NCBI RefSeq assembly: GCF_002575655.3
Contig: NC_053039.3
Location: 217,267,622 to 217,331,621, forward strand
Direction: 5' to 3'
DNA length: 64,000 bases
DNA from: Aegilops tauschii subsp. strangulata
Taxonomy: Eukaryota; Streptophyta; Magnoliopsida; Poales; Poaceae
In this document: positions 35,506 to 45,799 of the stretch, one piece after another
Layout: the number at the start of each line of letters is the position of its first letter
Position numbering within the stretch: position 1 is the first letter of the stretch
Notes under the pieces: model-generated
Databases searched by the model: none
Seen by the model: only the letters and a program-made list of their open reading frames with translations
What the model was told of the DNA's origin: nothing
Made by a program: the position numbers and the translations under genes

Positions 35506-36290
35506 CCGGCCCACGGCAAGCCTGTTAACGGCCTGTTCGCATATAGCCCATTTACAACCCGCTAACCCAGGGCCCGTTTACGGCCTATCCGAATTAGGCC
35601 CAGTAGCGTCATATGGGCTGTCCAATATAATTCCAGTCTGTTTTAACTTCCGGCCCATGTATGGCCCATGACGTCTTTCGGCCCATATGAGGCCCTTAGT
35701 AACCCTCGGCCCATTAACGACCTGTGGTAAAACTGGCCCGTAATGAACAGTGTATCACTTTATACCCATTAACGGCCCATTATTCCATTGGGCCGTTTCC
35801 AGCCCATGTTATCTTTCGGCCTTCTCAGGGCCCATTTATTCTTGGGCTCATTTCCAGCATTCGTTTACTTTCGGCCCGTTACTGTCATTTTCTGCTTGTG
35901 GGCCAAATTCAGCCCATGGTTACAGTCGGCCCGTTTGTGGCCCGTTAATACGTTGGGCCATTTTCATGGCGTCATCAAATATGGCCGATTAACGACGACC
36001 CGTTATGGTCGGCCCATGAACGGACGATTTCAACTCTAGCCCATTTACGGCCATAATGTGGTCTGTTATTGGCCCATGTTTGGCCAACCGATCATACGGC
36101 CCGTAGAAGGCCCATTGATGAAACGGCCTGTAGAAGGCCCATTGTGTCTACGACCCGTATAAGGCCCATTGTTTCTACGCCCCGTAGAAGGCCCATTGTT
36201 TCTACGGCCCTAAGAAGGCCCATTGTTCCTATGGCCCGTAAGAGGCCCATGTTAACTACAGTAAATATGTAGCCCATGGTTAATGTGGCC
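35506..36290. repeat. CACTA element E subterminal repeat block
   Basis: Several dozen copies of GGCCCA, GGCCCG and TGGGCC in both orientations, often within CGGCCCATTAACGG-type words. This continues the terminal block left of element F. It is non-coding; the short frames across it only read the repeat. Confidence 0.8.
36097..36258. repeat. 27-bp tandem array, six units
   Basis: Units start at 36097, 36124, 36151, 36178, 36205 and 36232 on the pattern cGGCCCGTAGAAGGCCCATT plus seven more bases ending near TCTA. Exact 27-bp spacing makes both strands read as a nine-residue peptide repeat, which is an artefact. Confidence 0.9.
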
Positions 36291-36542
36291 TAGTTTTTAA
36301 AAAATAGGCTATTGCGGCCACTTGCAAACTGCGGAAAAAGAACTACACTGACTACAAGAAAACAAATAAACAAGACAATAAGGAAATAAATAGGCAAGCA
36401 ACTTACGCTAGGCTATCACGGCTATTACACATATTACATCCACTGGGCATCAAAGTTCGCCACCAGTGCGAACATAGGGAACAAAGCAGCATATAAACGC
36501 CGCAGCAAAACAAGTCCAGAACTGAAACCACTTCAGAAGAGC

Positions 36543-36981
36543 TCAAGAAACAATATCCTGGGTACCCATAATGCTGGCAAGATGCTTAGCAAGCTTATTA
36601 ACTTTCTCTTGTTTGGCGCTTAAATCCTCCAGCACTTGCTGTTGCACCAGAAAGTATGCGTCTGAATTCTGCAGGGACTTCCTCAGTCCTTCGGCTTCCT
36701 GTCGCATAACATCTGATCGACGTCTTTCAACTTGAAGTTGAGACTCAAGAAGCCGAACTGATTCAGGCAGCGAGTTCGAAGAGCTGGTGCCAGCAGTAGT
36801 AGCCAGTAACTCGAACACTACATCAAGATAGGACTTTGGGGTTGTCTCAGTGTCTTCAATATAATTTTTATCAGCTTTCTTGGAGACCAATAGGGATGTC
36901 TCACTATCTTGAACCTTATCTGCATTACTTCCTATACCATTGCATAACGGGGTACTCTTCTCCAATATTTTATCCGCATCC
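36543..36981 (-). CDS. Terminal exon, coiled-coil protein segment
   Basis: The frame is open from the acceptor TTTTAG|GATGCG at 36982 to TGA at 36543, about 145 residues. It contains KADKNYIEDTETTPKSYLD, then a Leu/Glu/Gln-rich heptad stretch from SVRLLESQLQ to VNKLAKHLASI, a likely coiled coil for dimerisation. No catalytic motif is seen. It is the longest well-behaved frame of the gene and ends about 250 bases from the subterminal repeats. Confidence 0.5.
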
Positions 36982-37461
36982 TAAAAGAGAAACAAACAAA
37001 CACATCACATGTTTATAATGTTGTATATGAAACTCATTTTGGTAAACCAGTTCAGTAGTAAGGTGGACAGGATAACAACATGAAACAAACATATATCTAT
37101 GTAGTATGGTCACTGTATGGTCTATATCATTCTAGTTTATGTTGCCAAATCAAGATAGATACAGTTCGAATCATATCTATTTAAGACAAAGCAGCTTAGA
37201 CAGAATATAAGTGTGGGAAACTACACAGCAATAACAACACTTTTAAGGTGCATGGCATGAGAATATAACTGTTTATTCAATTGAAACTGAAATCAACATA
37301 GAGCAAGTTACAACAGCAAACACGTTAAAGAAACAGGTTTAAAACATACCTGTTGCACCATTGGAGTTTCAATTGCATCATTCAAATTTGAAATTAGTTG
37401 GTATGAGTAAATACAGTGATGCAAGAGCAAAGTAGTATGAACCATAGCTACGGAACCTGAC

Positions 37462-37824
37462 CTGAGAACAATTCTTCTTCTGCTTTAAGCATTGACTTGG
37501 GGTTCGGAGTGGTGGTCCTCGTGCTTTGGGCACTGTAGTTGCCTTACTAACTTTTCGTGTTTGGGTGCTCTGTGGTGGAGACGGTGCTGTGTCAACAGGA
37601 ACTGGGTTACTATCTGCTGGGGTTGGGGTTAGAAGGGGTGTAGCTGGTTCTCTGTCCAACTGGGTAGGGGTACAATCTGCGTGAGTCTGGGTTATGTGTG
37701 GTGGGGCTGGTTCTTGGGCAAGTACAACCGTGGTTCTATCACCATCGGCAGGTAGCACGATCTTTTCTGAAGACCGTGTTTTTACTCCCACAGATACTGC
37801 CATCACCCCCTCCAATTGAAATGG
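37462..37824 (-). CDS. Exon R4: TRSSE motif with Pro/Thr-rich tail
   Basis: From acceptor ATCAG|CCATTTCAATTGG to donor TCTCAG|GTCAGG, 363 bp and 121 codons, open throughout. It starts like exons R2 and R3 (GVKTRSSEK.VLP) and continues into a Pro/Thr-rich stretch with repeated TPTP, APPHITQTHAD and PSPPQSTQT words, then basic residues. The low-complexity tail suggests a disordered linker. Confidence 0.45.
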
Positions 37825-38485
37825 CTGATAAACAAGAAAAGTAATTGAATGTACACACGTTGTAAGATAGACAGGTGCAATGGATAGTAGGGAAGAAAAC
37901 AGGGCATGAAATAATTTTCATTTATGTTGTCTAACCAAACAGAATAGCAGGACATAATTTCACATATATGATGGCTAATTAAACAGGATAGCATGACACA
38001 ATTTCACATGTATGATGGCTAACTAAACAGGATAGAATGACATACTTCAAAATATGATGACTATGTAAATAGGATGACATGATATAACTATACGATGTGT
38101 CTATTAAAGTTGTTGGCATGCCATAAATCACAAACATGCCGTCGATGGAAACATGATGGCATGATATAATTCACGGATAGAATGACATAATTCAAAATAT
38201 GATGACTATGTGAACATGATGAGATGATATAACTATATTATGTCTTTAGAAAATGGGTTGGCATGCCATAATTCAGATACATGCTGTCTATGTAAACATC
38301 ATGGCATGATATAATTCAAATATATGATTTATATACTAAGGAAGTGAGCAGAGGGCAATCGCATATATGATGTGTCAACTAAGGAGATGGCATTCAATAT
38401 CGTGTATATGATGTAAAAACTAAGCATTGCAATACAACATATGCATGATATGAGTAATATAACCCTGCCAAGTTTGAGCATACAC

Positions 38486-38635
38486 CTCAGGGGCATAATA
38501 GGACTGGTCATCTGCCTCTAAATCCTCCTCTGAAGAGCTATCTGTAACCAGCAAGATATCTGCTTCACCAGGTAGCATTGTCTGCTCTGAAGACCTTGTT
38601 TTCACTCCAGATTTCTCCATCACCAATTCAAATGG
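38486..38635 (-). CDS. Exon R3: TRSSEQTMLP, acidic
   Basis: Exactly 150 bp between ATGCATCAG|CCATTTGAATTGG and CCTGAG|GTGTATG. Encodes VMEKSGVKTRSSEQTMLPG, then LLVTDSSSEEDLEADDQS, an acidic serine-rich segment. Symmetrical exon length allows duplication without frame change. Confidence 0.5.
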
Positions 38636-38981
38636 CTGATGCATAGGAAGAGTAGTTGAATATACAAACATTGTCGACAAAAGCAATGAGAAATGCAAAA
38701 AAAAGGATGGGATGATATAATTCACATATATGACGCTTGGCTAAATAGCATGGCATTGCATAATTCACGTATATAATGCCTTGCAACAAGATAGCATTGC
38801 ATAATTCACATATATAATGTCTTGCAACAAGATGGCATTGCATAATTCACATATATGGTAATTAGACACTAAACAGGTGGCATTCACACAAAGCATGTAT
38901 AAACTAAGCAAATGACATAGCAATGCAAGATACCATACACACGATATGAGCATCATAACCCTGCCAAGTTAGAGCATGCAC

Positions 38982-39133
38982 CTCGAGGGGGGGGAATAGG
39001 ACTGGTCATCTGTCTCTGAAATCTCCTCTGAGGAGCTATCTGTAACCAGCAAGACATGCGCTTCGTCAGATAGCATTGTCTGCTCTGAAGACCTTGTTTC
39101 CACTCCAGATTTTTCCATGACCGTGCCGAATGG
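38982..39133 (-). pseudogene. Exon R2: duplicate of R3, frame broken
   Basis: Same boundaries and coding pattern as R3 (MEKSGVETRSSEQTMLSD and LLVTDSSSEEISETDDQS), but 152 bp long with an expanded G run near the donor end, so it shifts the frame if spliced in. Confidence 0.5.
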
Positions 39134-39429
39134 CTGATGCACAGGAAGAGTAATTGAATGTACTAAAATTGTTGACAAATTTAACACGTAATAAAAAAAT
39201 GATGTCATGATATAATTCACATATAAGATGACTGGCTAACCAGGGTGGCATTGCAAAATTCACATATATGATGCCTGGCTAAACAAGATGGCACTACATG
39301 ATTCAAATATACGATAAAGAAACTAAACAGATGGCATTGACACAAAGCATGTCTAAACTAAGCAGATGACATCTTTAATGTATACACTAAGCAATGCAAG
39401 GCACCATATGCATGATATTACCAACATCA

Positions 39430-39656
39430 GCATGCCAAGTTAGAGCGAAGAACTCATGGGCTAAATAGGAGTGGTCTTCTGCTTCTGAATCCCCCTCAGA
39501 ACAGTTATCTTCCTCTTGATTACGATCCGAAATGGGTGGGGGGGGGGCTGCCTTTGTGCCCACCATGGAGAGACGTCTGCATGAAATTTTATTGCCACGC
39601 AAGGCTCGTCTCTTTTGCTCTACATGTTCAGTTCCATTGTGTACAATAACTGACAT
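39430..39656 (-). pseudogene. Exon R1: partial, divergent copy of R2/R3
   Basis: The C-terminal part, SEGDSEAEDHSYLAHEFFALTW, aligns with the acidic end and the following residues of R2/R3. The site equivalent to their donor reads GAG|TTC, so the splice signal is gone. The N-terminal part (EHVEQKRRALRGNKISCRR) is unrelated. Confidence 0.4.
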
Positions 39657-40056
39657 GCATAGGAATAAAACATAGTGAGATTATGTAAGGAGTGCATGCA
39701 CAAATCCAGAGTGGTGGTAGCAAACTGTGGATAGACCCAAAACAAATGATAGCAGGTAGATAATAGCTTCAGTTAAAAAATACAGATAATGGCTCCTTTA
39801 ATGTTTGTTTGCACCCAACATGAAACTCATAGTAGACACCCGAGATTAACCAGATAGTACTGATTGCTGCCCCAATATGTACTCCACAACCATTTAAAAA
39901 CTCAAGTTTCAGCATAAGTTTGGACCTGAGTCGGAGTCTAATAGGGGAACATGAAGATAAAGTAGCATGTCATCATATTAAGCGATGCATAACATAAGCA
40001 GACACGGAAGAGTGCGACCTCTCTTGCGGACCCGTGTAGTCCTCAAGGTCATCTGC

Positions 40057-40299
40057 TCAGTTGATGATGGTAATGCAGTTGTCGTGGCTGCCGGCGGCGG
40101 GGAAGAAGATCTGAGGCAGCGAAAAATAGTCTGGAGAGCGGATCCCTGCTGTGGTGAACCCTTCCATCATTGGAGTAGCTGAGCTGAGGTGGAACACAAC
40201 ACCGAAGGAGCAGGACAAACCACACAAGGTTTTCTTTGACACATATCTGTAACAGAAGTAATTGTGTAAGGGCTTGTTTGAATTTGAGGATTCTAACAA
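40057..40299 (-). pseudogene. Exon-like repeat, copy 3
   Basis: LSSATPMMEGFTTAGIRSPD and LPQIFFPAAGSHDNCI correspond to LTGAAPTTKPSITAEQYLG and THKIFFPSSDSQVSRS in copy 2. No other function signal. Confidence 0.4.
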
Positions 40300-40439
40300 T
40301 GCAGGGATAGGAAATAGACAGGAATAGGATAGGAATGCACGTGCAAAACAGAGAATTTAAAAACAAAAGATTTCTGCCAATCTGGGTGTTTGGTTCACAA
40401 GAATTGGAAGATCACAGGATGCAAAGAAGCATGGTGTGA

Positions 40440-40736
40440 TTAAGTCAAACCACAAGAAGTGTACAACCTCTTTGGCAAAGCCATGTCGATCTCAGCATGA
40501 TTGGGTTGGCCGGTGAGGATGCTCCGGCTGACTTGGCTGTCGGAGGAGGGGAAGAAGATCTTATGCGTCTGGAGATGGAGCCCGAGGTACTGCTCCGCTG
40601 TGATGGAGGGTTTCGTCGTTGGAGCAGCTCCGGTGAGTTGTACGACGCCGAGGCTGAAGCAGGATAAAAGAGACAACATTAACCTAAGTGGAATTCTAAT
40701 AGCATCTCCAATAGATGACGTAAAATACATAACCAC
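40440..40736 (-). pseudogene. Exon-like repeat, copy 2
   Basis: Reads GVVQLTGAAPTTKPS, KIFFPSSDSQVSRSILTG and ALPKRLYTSCGLT to a stop. The part around RSILT and PKRLYT matches the end of copy 1, which ends RSILTDSSDEAEAYSAPPKR. Confidence 0.4.
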
Positions 40737-40779
40737 AAAGTGCTTGATGTATACATCAGCCGCTCATCTATGAACTTAA

Positions 40780-40855
40780 CTGTCAAAACTGAATTTAACA
40801 GTCGAAACTGAATTTTGCTGTCGAAACTGAATTTTACTGTCGAAACTGAATGCAC
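40780..40855. repeat. 19-bp tandem repeat, four units
   Basis: Units CTGTCAAAACTGAATTTAA, CAGTCGAAACTGAATTTTG, CTGTCGAAACTGAATTTTA and CTGTCGAAACTGAATGCAC lie head to tail, ten bases from the inverted-repeat element. Confidence 0.95.
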
Positions 40856-40865
40856 TAGAGGTGAG

Positions 40866-41292
40866 GCTACGCGTCAGTCGACTAACTTTTTCATCTCTGG
40901 CCAGTCAATTTTGCAGCCATTGGATACGAAATCAGGGGCCTGCAGTTCATCTTCAACCTCCACCCCACTGAGCCGCCAGCCACCACCGGCCAAACAGCCG
41001 CCCCCCGCCGCCCCGCCCGCCCCAAAAACACTCCCCACCGCCGGTCCGCCGCCGCCCCGGCCATCCCTCTAGCCCCCCCGGTGCCGAGCTTTTTCTCCGG
41101 CGATCCCCACGCCACCGCCCCACCACCGCCGGCGACCACCGCCCCCACCCTGAACCCTAAGATAGATAGCGGGGTACCTCTCCGGCGAGCCCCCGTCCCC
41201 GCTGCGGCTAGTTCTTCCTTAACTCCGGCGAGCCCCCCCACCCCCTGAAAATTGACTGACCCAAAAGTCGATTCAGTCGACTGAAGTGTAGC
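40866..41292. mobile_element. Inverted-repeat element, 427 bp, GC-rich interior (class unsure, MULE-like)
   Basis: The left arm (40866-40916) begins GCTACGCGTCAGTCGACTA and ends CAGTCAATTTTGCAG. The inverse of the right arm (41245-41292) begins GCTACACTTCAGTCGACTG and ends CAGTCAATTTTCAG. Arms of about 50 bp flank about 330 bp of GC-rich Pro/Ala-type sequence unlike the AT-rich surroundings. Long terminal repeats around GC-rich cargo recall small Mutator-like elements that pick up gene pieces, but I see no 8-9 bp target duplication, so the class stays open. Confidence 0.6.
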
Positions 41293-41585
41293 TAAATCGG
41301 AGCAGAGCAGCAGCACGAGCGATGGGGAGAGCAGCAGCAGCAGCAGCACGAGCGAGCGAGAGCCGGAGCAGCAGCAGCAGCGCGAGCGAGCGAGCGAGAG
41401 CCGGAGCAGCAGCAGCAGATCCGGCTGGTATGGACGCCGCCGACGAAGGGGCCTCGCACTGGGGGAGAGCCGCTGTGGAGATGTCGCCCGCGGCGCCGGC
41501 TTCAAGGTAGCCACTCCATGGGGGTGCGGGATGGAGCACCGTCGGCGCCGGGAGGTCGAGCTAAGGAGAAGGTGCGATGCGATGA

Positions 41586-41977
41586 GTGTACAACCTCTTT
41601 GGTGGCGCCGAGTAGGCCTCGGCTTCATCCGAGGAGTCGGTGAGGATGCTGCGGTTCCGATGGAGCAGGTTAAGGCGGCGCTGTGGGGATGGAGCAGCCG
41701 CGATAGACGAGGCGATCATTGGAGCATCTCCTTGGAGGTGGAGGACGGGGCGGCTGAACCAGCGGAACGATGAGATGGATGACGGATCCTCATCCGGGGA
41801 GGTGGACGAGGGACGTCGAGCTGTTGCGGTGGACGACATCGTCGTGGCAGAGGCTCCGGCTGGGCAGCGGTGAGGTGGCGGACGGAGGAGGGTGGGGTTT
41901 CGCGGCTGGAGCGGAGAGGTTATGGCGGCCTGGGATTTCGAATGGCAAAAAGGAGGCGATGGGAGGGGGTGAACCAT
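41586..41977 (-). CDS. Putative first exon of the CACTA-associated gene (exon-like repeat, copy 1)
   Basis: ATG at 41977 in the context AAGTCATGG, then a Ser/Pro-rich segment (SPPFCHSKSQAAITSPLQ) and SPDEDPSSISSFRWFSRP, ending RSILTDSSDEAEAYSAPPKR. The donor may be AAGAG|GTTGTA. Upstream (41990-42240) is GC-rich sequence with two copies of AACAAGGCGCGGGTTG/AGCAAGGCGCGGGTTG. Function unknown. Confidence 0.4.
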
Positions 41978-42371
41978 GACTTAGGGACGCGCTTGTCCAA
42001 AATGTAGGGTGTGTTACAAAAGTACCCCCCACCGATTTGAACTAGCGGCCCTTTCGGCTCAGGGTTGGAAGGGGGATTTCGCGTGTCGGGATTTGGCAGC
42101 TGGAGGGAGTTTTCGCGCGCGTTGTAATTTCGGGATAGCAAGGCGCGGGTTGTGATGGCGCCAGTTAGGAGCACGATATCTGACTTTTCGGGATATAACA
42201 AGGCGCGGGTTGAATTTTAGGGACAAGCCTAACGTGTAATATTGTACTTGTATGTACCAAATCAATTCGCACTTCCCTCAACCAAAAAGAAAACGAAAAA
42301 AATAAAACTATTCACATCACACAAAGAGAGAGTCTTGCCCCGTTTTACTATAAAAATGCTATTCAAAGCTA

Positions 42372-42607
42372 CTCCCTCCTTCCATCTATATAGGGCCTAA
42401 TGCATTTTTCGATGCTAACTTTGACCAAATATTAGAGCAATAATATATGGCATGCAACTTACACAAAGCACACCGTTAAATTCGTGTGTGAAAGGTTCTT
42501 TCAATGATATAATTTTCACATTGTGCATGTCATGTACTATTAATCTTGTCAATAGTCAAAGGCGGTCTTAAAAACGCATTACGCCCTATATAGATGGAAG
42601 GAGGCAG
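42372..42607. mobile_element. Stowaway MITE, 236 bp
   Basis: TA target duplications at 42370-42371 and 42608-42609. Left end CTCCCTCCTTCCATCTATAT; the right end is its inverse with one change at the outer edge (ATATAGATGGAAGGAGGCAG). Terminal pairing extends about 40 bases and the whole could fold into a hairpin. Non-coding; would depend on a Mariner-type transposase. Confidence 0.9.
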
Positions 42608-42609
42608 TA

Positions 42610-43479
42610 TGAATCCATGTTATGTCCAATTAATTTTTTTCGCTTGCTGTATAATGCATGTAACCTACTCATACCAACATTTTAGTGCATTCCAAATGTC
42701 TATACTACCGCTGCAATTCAAACTGAATTTGAATTCGTTTCTCTATTTGAATAAGAATCTACAATCATGATTGTTGCCAACTTCAACCATCATTCATGTA
42801 TTACCTTAATAACACACCACATGATTACTATAGAGATGGATATGAACTATGTGTACTACATGAACTCGAATTCTATTTTTTGGATACACTTGATGTTGAT
42901 TCCAAATAATAGTACATTTGATGTACTAACTATATATTCATAATCTAAACCATGTTCCATACGTGTACACCGTGTTTATCACACATAGTATAGTGCCCCG
43001 CCCCCTACATTATGACAAGTATTTAGACCTGAGCTGCAAAAGCCACACATTAGCCCAAATTATGATCAATGTTCTATATGTTATAAGTAGTACTATTAAG
43101 ATGCCCATGTGTTCCACAGAACATCAACATGATCAAGGGGAGGCCTAATTTGCAAATATGGAGAGGGGTGTGGGTATATTTTTTCAAAATTGCCATAGTT
43201 TCCTTCCTATCCGTCAGATATAAATCGGACGGCCTATATTACAGGATGGCACCATCATCAACAACTTCGTTTTTTATAAGAGTAGAGATAAAATATATTA
43301 TATGTAGTATAACATGTTCATAACCACACCATGTGTATCACCGTTATATATATTCACACATGCGTCCGTTTAAAACACTATGACAAATTCTTCAAATATC
43401 TGAATTCGCTTTTTATAATGAAGTATGATCTCTATTCGTCTTTTACACCAACACAATCCTCTTATCTTTGTAGCTAGCT
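42610..43479. other. AT-rich DNA without recognisable feature
   Basis: No frame above about 65 codons, no retroelement word and no inverted repeat that I can support. Confidence 0.6.
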
Positions 43480-44935
43480 AGCGCTAACTTTCTCTCGTGC
43501 ATGCAGACGCCCGCATCCCTCTCACCCTCCCTCTGCATTCTCTAGCTCCATCGCGCAAATTCGTCTTTTCACTTTAGGTCGTTCACCCACGGTGTGTGTA
43601 GGCCCCCCAGCTCCTTCTTTACGGCACACATCTATCGATATGCCTCTCTAGCCAGGTGTGCCTAGCACAAAACACAAGCTTCCCCTCTTCTCTTATCACC
43701 GTCCATGCCTCACTCCCACCACTCTTTTCATCGATCTCATACTCGCACACTCCTCCCCCTCGATATAGTATGACTCTCGCACCACCTCCTATATGCATCC
43801 CTCTCTCTCTATCCTTCTCCCCGTGCCTCATTTGCTTCTAACACACACATGCATGTATACCGATCGATCTCCCAACATTTACCTAGGTCGACTTTAACTA
43901 TCCCCCCCCATCGATCGACGTACCTCACAAGTTATGTCTCTCCTTTATCTGACAAAGGACGATTGATCTTCCTATGTGGTTATGTCTGCTTACCACAGCC
44001 ATATCGCCCCCCCTCATCATTCGTGCATGCCTCCTGACCCGTCTCTCACACGCACGTGCACAGACAGGCAGCCATCCCCTCTCTTATTGATATTGCAGCC
44101 GTGCCCTCCGGTTGTCTAGCAAGCATATCCCACCATTTGTTAGAAGCAACTCCACTACCACCCCTCCAACACTCTAGGTCCGTCTCTCTCCCAACCTTAT
44201 TCCTCTCCTACACATATGCATGGATGCCGATCGATCTCCCTTAATACATGAGGTAGGCCTCTCCCCTCCTCCACACATATACCAGCCATTGTACCTCTAT
44301 AGTTAATTAGGCCTCCCTCCCCCCACCACACACTGATAGTCGAGCGCTGTAGGTAGGTATCCATGCCACAGAGACAAACTGCACCTGTCCCCTCTCATGT
44401 TCCAGTAGGCCAGCCACTCTATATCTTTGACGTGGGCACACAAAAATTCGATGGCACTCTTTATCGATCGCGGGCGCGCACACACACACATCATCCCTCT
44501 CTTTGATCCTATGGACACCTCAAGCCGATGATACCTCCACTCTCTTCTCGTGGATCGCCCCCTCTATATATATGATATATCCAGGACTCTATTTCACACA
44601 CATTGCATATGTTACATTTTTTTATTGACCCCACCCCCCCCCCAAAAAAACTCTCACAAACCCACACACTATATCTCACTATGTTTGTATCTCTCTCACA
44701 CAACCCCACGTAGGTGGTGTACGTATACAAGAAGAGAATAGGTGCACCATGCACGTACTCACGCTTCGTGCCCAGCCACACCCGCGCGGGTACACGGTGG
44801 AGCTCATTTCTGTATGAAATGGCAGCCCACGTGCTAATTTGAACGCGTGTAGCGGTTGTTTACCTACGGAGGTCGTGTACCACGCGTGCACGAAACAAAG
44901 TTCGACTTGATGCGTTGGCGCGTTATTTTTAAATA
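43480..44935. other. Pyrimidine-rich low-copy-looking stretch
   Basis: The plus strand is rich in CTCTC, CCACAC and CACACAC words with a C11-13 run at 44630-44645 and a CA run at about 44475-44490. Many ATCGATCG and CATGCA words occur. No coding signal; the short frames on both strands are composition effects. It may be flanking or upstream DNA of module copy 1. Confidence 0.5.
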
Positions 44936-44939
44936 AAGT

Positions 44940-45317
44940 TATATCGCTCAATGGCACGTACACAGAATATAAAAGAATTTTTATGGAGAAAAAGGTAGTC
45001 CGCTCCACTATATACAATGGAGCCTGCCTGCCTGGTTTGTCTCTCTTCAGAGTATCTCACACAAGGCTGCGGTGGCCTCTCTCTCTCTCTCTCACCGTTG
45101 GTCACTGATCCGGCCGCATCCCGTTCGCCGGCGGAAAGGGAGGACGTGCATCGTTTCTCCGTTCGACGGCGCCGAGGCAGCACGTCCCGATCTGCGGTAC
45201 ACGCCGTTCTCTCTGACCAAGCTCCAGCGTGGTGGGCCTACGCCACCTGCTCACTGCCGCAGTATGGGCAGATTCCGCCCGCCGCCGCTCACCTAGTTAC
45301 ATCCCGATGACCTCCAG
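44940..45317 (+). other. Module copy 1: promoter-like region plus exon with AG|GT donor
   Basis: In order: CAATGGCACGTACACAGAATATAAAA, in part; TATGGAGAAAAAGG; a TATA box at 45009-45014; then about 280 bases including CTCACCGTTGGTCACTGATC and a conserved GTATGGGCAGATTCCGCCC-type block, ending CCTCCAG|GTATCC. From 45017 the plus strand is open up to the donor (LSPLVTDPAASRSPAERE). The same order recurs in copies 2 and 3. It looks like the first exon of an unidentified transcription unit. Sequence matching copy 2 resumes at about 45800-46090, after roughly 420 bases absent from copy 2. Confidence 0.5.
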
Positions 45318-45799
45318 GTATCCCCTCCGGCCTTGCTCCACTGCCCGTCTTCCCACGTCGCTGCATGTGGATCTTCCATAGTTCTTTGCCCAAAACGTAG
45401 CTCGTTCGGCGGACTTTCCATATTGCAATCTCGTCCTCACACCGTTTTAGACAAACACAACAGTGTTGTTATCTTCCCTTAGGACAAGGAATATGCTTCT
45501 TTTTTGTCGTCGCATGTGTCATCAACTGTTATTGGCCAGTAATTGTTTCCTTTCTACCTCTTTTTTGCAAACAGGGCTATCCATTCACCTCGTTGCTATT
45601 GCGACCTTTTGGTGAACTGCACAAATCACTTTTTTCTTAAGAGTGTTTTGTGCAATTCTGCCAAAATGTCACACGGGCAACGTCTCTACATTTCATTGCG
45701 ACTGCACAAAGGGAGATTGGTTTTGCTCTATCCTCCTCATCCAACTCCGAGCCTAATCTTCTCCAACTAGTTAGTCTTAAGAGAGACTGCAAAGGTGAC

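Larger units (their letters stand above)
37930..39370. repeat. Degenerate intronic repeats around duplicated exons
   Basis: Words such as GATGGCATGATATAATTCA, CACATATATGATG and GGCATTGCATAATTCAC recur between the exons at irregular 40-90 base spacing. They show that whole exon-plus-intron blocks were copied. Confidence 0.65.
36543..41977 (-). pseudogene. CACTA-associated multi-exon gene with duplicated exons (function unknown)
   Basis: A chain of minus-strand exon-like segments runs from a start at 41977 (MVHPLPSPPF) to a terminal stop at 36543. Segments at 41586-41977, 40440-40736 and 40057-40299 look like copies of one exon, as do 39133-38982, 38635-38486 and the start of 37824-37462. Plausible acceptors (CAG) and donors (GAG|GTGT, CAG|GTCAGG) bound several. 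The position, with the 3' end facing the CACTA terminus, suggests a transposon gene, perhaps the second protein that CACTA elements carry besides transposase; I do not recognise the family. One duplicate exon is 152 bp against 150 bp in its sister, and one has lost its donor, so the present gene is probably disabled. Exon joining is inferred, not shown. Confidence 0.4.
23575..42240 (-). mobile_element. Element E: CACTA DNA transposon, split by element F; right end not found
   Basis: The left terminus CACTACAAAAAAA follows CTT (23572-23574), a plausible 3-bp target duplication, and interrupts Copia integrase. About 500 bases of terminal DNA with repeated CACTTCCGTGATGAT-type words are followed, after removing element F, by about 780 bases rich in GGCCCA/GGCCCG, the style of CACTA subterminal repeats. 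A multi-exon minus-strand gene follows. I found no CACTA transposase motif and no matching terminus ending TTTGTAGTG, so the right limit is a guess at the end of GC-rich upstream sequence near 42240, and the element may be truncated. Confidence 0.7.

Noticed and set aside
36069..36272. Frame encoding a repeated RRPIVST-type peptide
   Set aside because: It only reads the 27-bp DNA array; both strands give a peptide repeat.
40269..40430. Possible small MITE with GGGCTTGTTTGAATTT-like end
   Set aside because: The opposite end and target duplication could not be matched.
40891..41628. 245-codon minus-strand frame rich in Leu, Ser and Arg
   Set aside because: It crosses the right edge of the inverted-repeat element and a CAG/GAGC-rich repeat, so it joins unrelated sequences.
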